Positions 39,123 through 41,523 of a stretch of DNA of 41,523 nucleotides are shown here, piece after piece. The position numbers were made by a program, and so were the translations under genes. The notes under the pieces were generated by a model. That model saw only the letters and a list, made by a program, of their open reading frames with translations, searched no databases and had not been told where the DNA came from. The stretch is taken from positions 1-41,523 of the forward strand of contig NZ_JACVZV010000020.1 in assembly GCF_014654725.1 (NCBI RefSeq). The letters run 5' to 3'. This DNA is from Vulcanococcus sp. Clear-D1. Lineage in GTDB: Bacteria; Cyanobacteriota; Cyanobacteriia; PCC-6307; Cyanobiaceae. Numbering within the stretch: position 1 is the stretch's first letter; every line of letters starts with the position of its first letter.

Positions 39123-39797
39123 ATGCGCCTCCTGCTGGCTCTCACAGTCTCTGCGGCCCTTGCCACGCCGCCTGTGCTGGCTCAGTCGGGCCATGAGCAC
39201 CACCAACACGATCACGGCCAGCACGCCACGCCGCTGCCGGAGAGCGGCGCGAGTGACCACGGGGGCCACGGCAGCCATGGCCATGACGTCGGCCCGGCTG
39301 GCAGCACCTATGACCTGCGCTGGATCGACGCGATGGTGCAGCACCACACCGGCGCGCTGCGCATGAGTGAGTTTATGTTCAACGTGGGCTCCCCCGGCGT
39401 GGGGGCCCTGGCGAACACGATCTGGAACGATCAGGCCCGCGAGATCAAGGCCATGGGTCAGTGGCGCAAGGCCTGGTACCCCCAGGCGCCCGTCTATCCG
39501 GTGACGCTGCCGCCGAGCGGCGACCCCAACAGCCTGGCGGCGCTCAGGCGCATGTCCGCCGCGCAGATCACGGCGATGCAGATGGCCGGAACGGCACCAA
39601 GCCCCGACACGCGAGTGAACTGGTTCCTGGAAGGAATGATCGAGCACCACGGCGGGGCGCTGAAGATGGCGCACGACGCCCTGCGCAAGAGCAACAACCC
39701 CACCATCCGCCGCCTAGCGCGGGAGATCATCGTGGCTCAGCGCCGCGAAATCATCGAGCTGCGGCGCATGCTCCGCCACGACGTGCGCCACCGCTGA
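39123..39797 (+). CDS. Secreted DUF305 protein, His-rich (copper-related family)
   Basis: 224 residues. A signal peptide (MRLLLALTVSAALATPPVLA) and a His-rich linker (GHEHHQHDHGQH, DHGGHGSHGHD) are followed by two DUF305 ferritin-like repeats. The repeats contain WIDAMVQHHTGALRMSEFM and FLEGMIEHHGGALKMAHDAL. The paired His/Glu/Met residues suggest metal binding in the periplasm. DUF305 genes often accompany copper-resistance functions. Control by a MerR-type operator fits a metal-induced role. Confidence 0.87.
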   Translation: MRLLLALTVSAALATPPVLAQSGHEHHQHDHGQHATPLPESGASDHGGHGSHGHDVGPAGSTYDLRWIDAMVQHHTGALRMSEFMFNVGSPGVGALANTIWNDQAREIKAMGQWRKAWYPQAPVYPVTLPPSGDPNSLAALRRMSAAQITAMQMAGTAPSPDTRVNWFLEGMIEHHGGALKMAHDALRKSNNPTIRRLAREIIVAQRREIIELRRMLRHDVRHR

Positions 39798-39891
39798 AAC
39801 CACGCCGCTGCTGCTCAAAATCCACACGGGGCGCCTTGAACCGCGGCTCGGCCAGAGTGATAAAAAGCGATCCAATGGCGAGGGCACGTCC

Positions 39892-40059
39892 TTGATCCGG
39901 CGCTCACTCATCTGGAAGGCCCTGGCTTACAGGGTGGTCGCCATTGCGTTTACAGCGATCTTCACGGGTATCAAGACATCGCTTGAAATTCATATTGGCC
40001 TCACCTTGATCTATTACCTGTTTGACCTGGGCTGGGAGCGCATCACCTCGCGCCGTTGA
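39892..40059 (+). CDS. DUF2061 small membrane protein
   Basis: 55 residues from a TTG at 39892: MIRRSLIWKALAYRVVAIAF, then TAIFTGIKTSLEIHIGLTLI and YYLFDLGWERITSRR. The (S/T)xxKAxxYRxxxxxxT pattern with two short helices is the DUF2061 family. Function unknown. It is short, so it is easily missed in gene prediction. Confidence 0.75.
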   Translation: MIRRSLIWKALAYRVVAIAFTAIFTGIKTSLEIHIGLTLIYYLFDLGWERITSRR

Positions 40060-40152
40060 GATCTCAGGGCGATGCAGAGCTGACCGCAAAGGGATGACAC
40101 CACCAGATGCGGTGGCTAGTGTCCGGCCCATCACCAGTGGTGGAGCCACCCT

Positions 40153-40347
40153 GTGACGGATCTCTCCCGCGCCCGCCTGGGCCGCATCGACCCTCACGCC
40201 CTCGCTGAGCTGCTCCAGCTGAGTCCCGAACAGCGGGCCCAACTGCTGCACACCCTGCAATCCACCCCTCAGGCTCTACGACCTGACGGCACCGTGCCGA
40301 TCGAAGTGGGCCTTGGCATCAGCACGCGCCTTCGCTCCGCCGGCTGA
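40153..40347 (+). CDS. Small hypothetical protein
   Basis: 64 residues from a GTG: TDLSRARLGRIDPHALAELL, then QLSPEQRAQLLHTLQSTPQA and VPIEVGLGISTRLRSAG. A helical, soluble peptide. It overlaps the 3' end of the zinc-ribbon gene on the other strand by 29 bases. Upstream (40080-40150) there is an imperfect inverted repeat GGTGGCT / AGCCACC. Confidence 0.5.
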   Translation: MTDLSRARLGRIDPHALAELLQLSPEQRAQLLHTLQSTPQALRPDGTVPIEVGLGISTRLRSAG

Positions 40348-40519
40348 CGCGCTGAAGCAACCGGCGCCAGAACCCCGGCCGCGCCTGGACCTCCTGCGCC
40401 TGCCGCGCATCAGCGCAGGTGGAGCAAAGCACCTGCCCCTTCACCCGCCGGTAGTGCTGGGTTGAGCGCTCGATGAACGTGCCGCAACCCTTGCAGGGAA
40501 AGATTGGGCTCATCGGCAA
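40319..40519 (-). CDS. Small zinc-ribbon protein
   Basis: 66 residues (or 64 from the internal Met): MSPIFPCKGCGTFIERSTQH, then YRRVKGQVLCSTCADARQAQ. CKGC and CSTC form a two-knuckle zinc ribbon; a basic helix follows (RPGFWRRLLQRVSRR). It is probably a nucleic-acid or protein adaptor. It is divergent from the Hli pair. Confidence 0.7.
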   Translation of the reverse strand: MPMSPIFPCKGCGTFIERSTQHYRRVKGQVLCSTCADARQAQEVQARPGFWRRLLQRVSRRSEGAC

Positions 40520-40649
40520 AAACCCCTCCTAGCCAGCCCGAAACGGTTGCGGTGTTCACAGAGAACCGGCGCACACCTTGGCTCAGCAGGAGCCGTACTG
40601 AAGCGCTCACACAAATTTGGCAACCCCACACCCAAAAGCGTTCACGATC

Positions 40650-40678
40650 CGTTACGGTTGTCGAAACGTTCCGTAACG
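40650..40678. promoter_or_regulatory. Inverted repeat CGTTACGG / CCGTAACG in the Hli promoter
   Basis: Perfect 8-bp arms (40650-40657 and 40671-40678) flank 13 bases, ending 4 bases before the Hli start codon. It shares the CGTTA...TAACG core with the element before the other Hli gene (27312-27328). A dimeric regulator, or RpaB acting through HLR1-like sites, would fit. Confidence 0.5.
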
Positions 40679-40682
40679 TCTC

Positions 40683-40826
40683 ATGTCCGACTCCACCTCC
40701 CGCTTCGGTTTCGTCGGCTTTGCCGAAACCTGGAACGGCCGCCTGGCCATGCTCGGCTTCGTGATCGGCCTCGGCACCGAGCTGCTCACCGGCCAGGGCA
40801 TCCTTTCCCAGATCGGCCTGGGCTGA
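40683..40826 (+). CDS. hli: High-light-inducible protein (Hli), 47 residues
   Basis: From the ATG at 40683: MSDSTSRFGFVGFAETWNGR, then LAMLGFVIGLGTELLTGQGI and LSQIGLG. It has the core ExWNGRLAMLGF motif of one-helix chlorophyll-binding proteins. The ribosome site is not obvious, because the inverted repeat ends just before the start. It is followed 4 bases later by a second Hli gene, forming a dicistron. Confidence 0.93.
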   Translation: MSDSTSRFGFVGFAETWNGRLAMLGFVIGLGTELLTGQGILSQIGLG

Positions 40827-40830
40827 AGCC

Positions 40831-41067
40831 ATGACCAACAGCCCCGCCAACGAGAAGTGGTACTGGGATCGCGCCACGCAGCAGATCCATATGGAACAGC
40901 TGAAGCGCGTTGAACTGTTCAACGGCCGCGCCGCCATGCTCGGCATCGTGATCGGCATCGTCACCGAAGCGATCACCGGCTCGGGCATTGCCCACCAAAT
41001 CGGTCTGGGCCCTCTGGTGGACGGTTATGCCGCCTGCCGCACCCAGTTCCTTCCCTTCTGCTTCTGA
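40831..41067 (+). CDS. hli: High-light-inducible protein (Hli), 78 residues, extended C-terminus
   Basis: NSPANEKWYWDRATQQIHME, then QLKRVELFNGRAAMLGIVIG and IVTEAITGSGIAHQIGLG carry the Hli core (ExFNGRAAMLG). An unusual tail (PLVDGYAACRTQFLPFCF) with two Cys extends about 18 residues beyond the usual IGLG end. The terminator at 41094 closes the two-gene unit. Confidence 0.92.
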   Translation: MTNSPANEKWYWDRATQQIHMEQLKRVELFNGRAAMLGIVIGIVTEAITGSGIAHQIGLGPLVDGYAACRTQFLPFCF

Positions 41068-41093
41068 ACCCCGGAGCGTTGCGTTCTGATCTG

Positions 41094-41123
41094 AGCTCCA
41101 GGCCACAAGCCTGGAGCTTTTTT
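41094..41123 (+). terminator. Rho-independent terminator of the Hli operon
   Basis: A perfect 10-bp stem AGCTCCAGGC / GCCTGGAGCT with loop CACAA, followed by six T (counting the last stem base). It lies 27 bases after the stop of the 78-residue Hli gene. Confidence 0.93.
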
Positions 41124-41132
41124 ATGCTTCTC

Positions 41133-41351
41133 TCAGGAGAGATACCAACGCAAGAGCGCCAGAACTTGGCCAGCTGGGCCACAGCCGGTGAGCCACTCGC
41201 CAATCAAGGCCGCCGCAAAACCCAGCATCGCCACCCGACCATTGAGCCGCTCCACCCCAGCCAGAGCCTGGGTGTTCCAGGGGCGACGGGTGGTGAGACC
41301 TTCACCAAAGGCCTCGAGCGGCTCGTAGAGGTAGTCCTGTTTCGTCATCAT
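41133..41351 (-). CDS. hli: High-light-inducible protein (Hli), convergent third copy
   Basis: About 72 residues from the ATG at 41349-41351 (MMTKQDYLYEPLEAFGEGLT), then ERLNGRVAMLGFAAALIGEW, the Hli chlorophyll-binding helix, and a tail LTGCGPAGQVLALLRWYLS. The start further upstream (41417) is less likely because it lacks the usual MTxQxYxYE opening. It is convergent with the Hli dicistron. The remaining bases to the window end show no further gene. Confidence 0.88.
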   Translation of the reverse strand: MMTKQDYLYEPLEAFGEGLTTRRPWNTQALAGVERLNGRVAMLGFAAALIGEWLTGCGPAGQVLALLRWYLS

Positions 41352-41523
41352 CAACGGGGGGAGCCGTTTCGCACGGGCTTGCCCACGAAACGATCGGCCC
41401 ACCAGGCTAGGTAGCAAGGCTCTTTAGCCGCGGCCCACCCTGCGTTTTCGGCCTAGCCGCCCTCGGCCCTAGGGAATCTCTGGACAAACGGGTTTGAGCG
41501 ACCGCAGTGAGCAGGAAAGAGTG

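Noticed and set aside
38967-39674. 235-codon minus-strand open frame across the DUF305 gene
   Set aside because: It runs antisense to a well-supported secreted protein and through the MerR operator, with no recognisable domain.
1-41523. tRNA, rRNA, CRISPR array or intact insertion sequence
   Set aside because: I looked for T-arm consensus, regularly spaced repeats and transposase motifs on both strands and saw none.

Overview
The window comes from a GC-rich picocyanobacterium of the Synechococcus/Cyanobium type. Evidence: an SLH-domain iron-uptake porin, four high-light-inducible (Hli) proteins, a Nif11-like peptide, a UPF0016/Mnx-type transporter, and frequent HIP1 octamers (GCGATCGC, for example near 18782, 25568, 29327 and 32723). 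The abundance of toxin-antitoxin (TA) modules points to a freshwater or brackish lineage, which is inference.

Layout. 1-4.5 kb: the 5' part of a porin gene, then a minus-strand phosphate operon pstS-pstC-pstA-pstB-arsC in which pstA carries one frameshift and pstB a frameshift plus an in-frame stop. 5.1-7.7 kb: a secreted cupin, a periplasmic solute-binding protein and a DMT exporter, with lower GC than the surroundings. 8.3-21.9 kb: an accessory region with a decayed Rad52-like gene, a DUF433 remnant, VapBC, another DUF433 protein, a large dimethylformamidase-like enzyme split by a TGA, a DUF2252 protein and a CDF transporter. It continues with a run of TA modules (MntA/HepT, a solo MNT, FitAB, HicBA, VapBC) separated by a diverged repeat of about 130 bp. 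It ends with stubs of hsdR, an HTH protein and a ferredoxin that has lost most of its cluster ligands. 22-25.9 kb: a P2-type ATPase and a Zn-type CDF transporter. 26-29.9 kb: small proteins, one Hli gene with a tiny overlapping membrane ORF, RsmE, a half-size EamA protein and a Nif11-like peptide.

29.9-38.3 kb is a coherent envelope/metal-response cluster. It holds a small PepSY-like secreted protein, an OmpR-type regulator and kinase, an ArnT-like GT39 glycosyltransferase, a His/Asp-rich protein, an acidic protein, a second paralogous regulator and kinase, a UPF0016/Mnx cation transporter and a b561-like cytochrome. Five promoters here carry the same 11-bp-periodic direct repeat (YTCAY-N6-YTCAY), which suggests one local regulon. 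38.5-40 kb: a DUF305 His-rich secreted protein behind a perfect 27-bp MerR-type operator, with the adjacent merR gene broken. 40.1-41.5 kb: small proteins, two tandem Hli genes with a strong terminator, and a convergent third.

Broken genes are frequent from 1 to 22 kb and rare afterwards. Some lesions, such as the internal deletion in ferredoxin and the hsdR stub, are clearly real decay. Others, such as single-base shifts in pst genes and isolated in-frame stops, could be consensus errors. No tRNA, rRNA, CRISPR array or intact insertion sequence was recognised.
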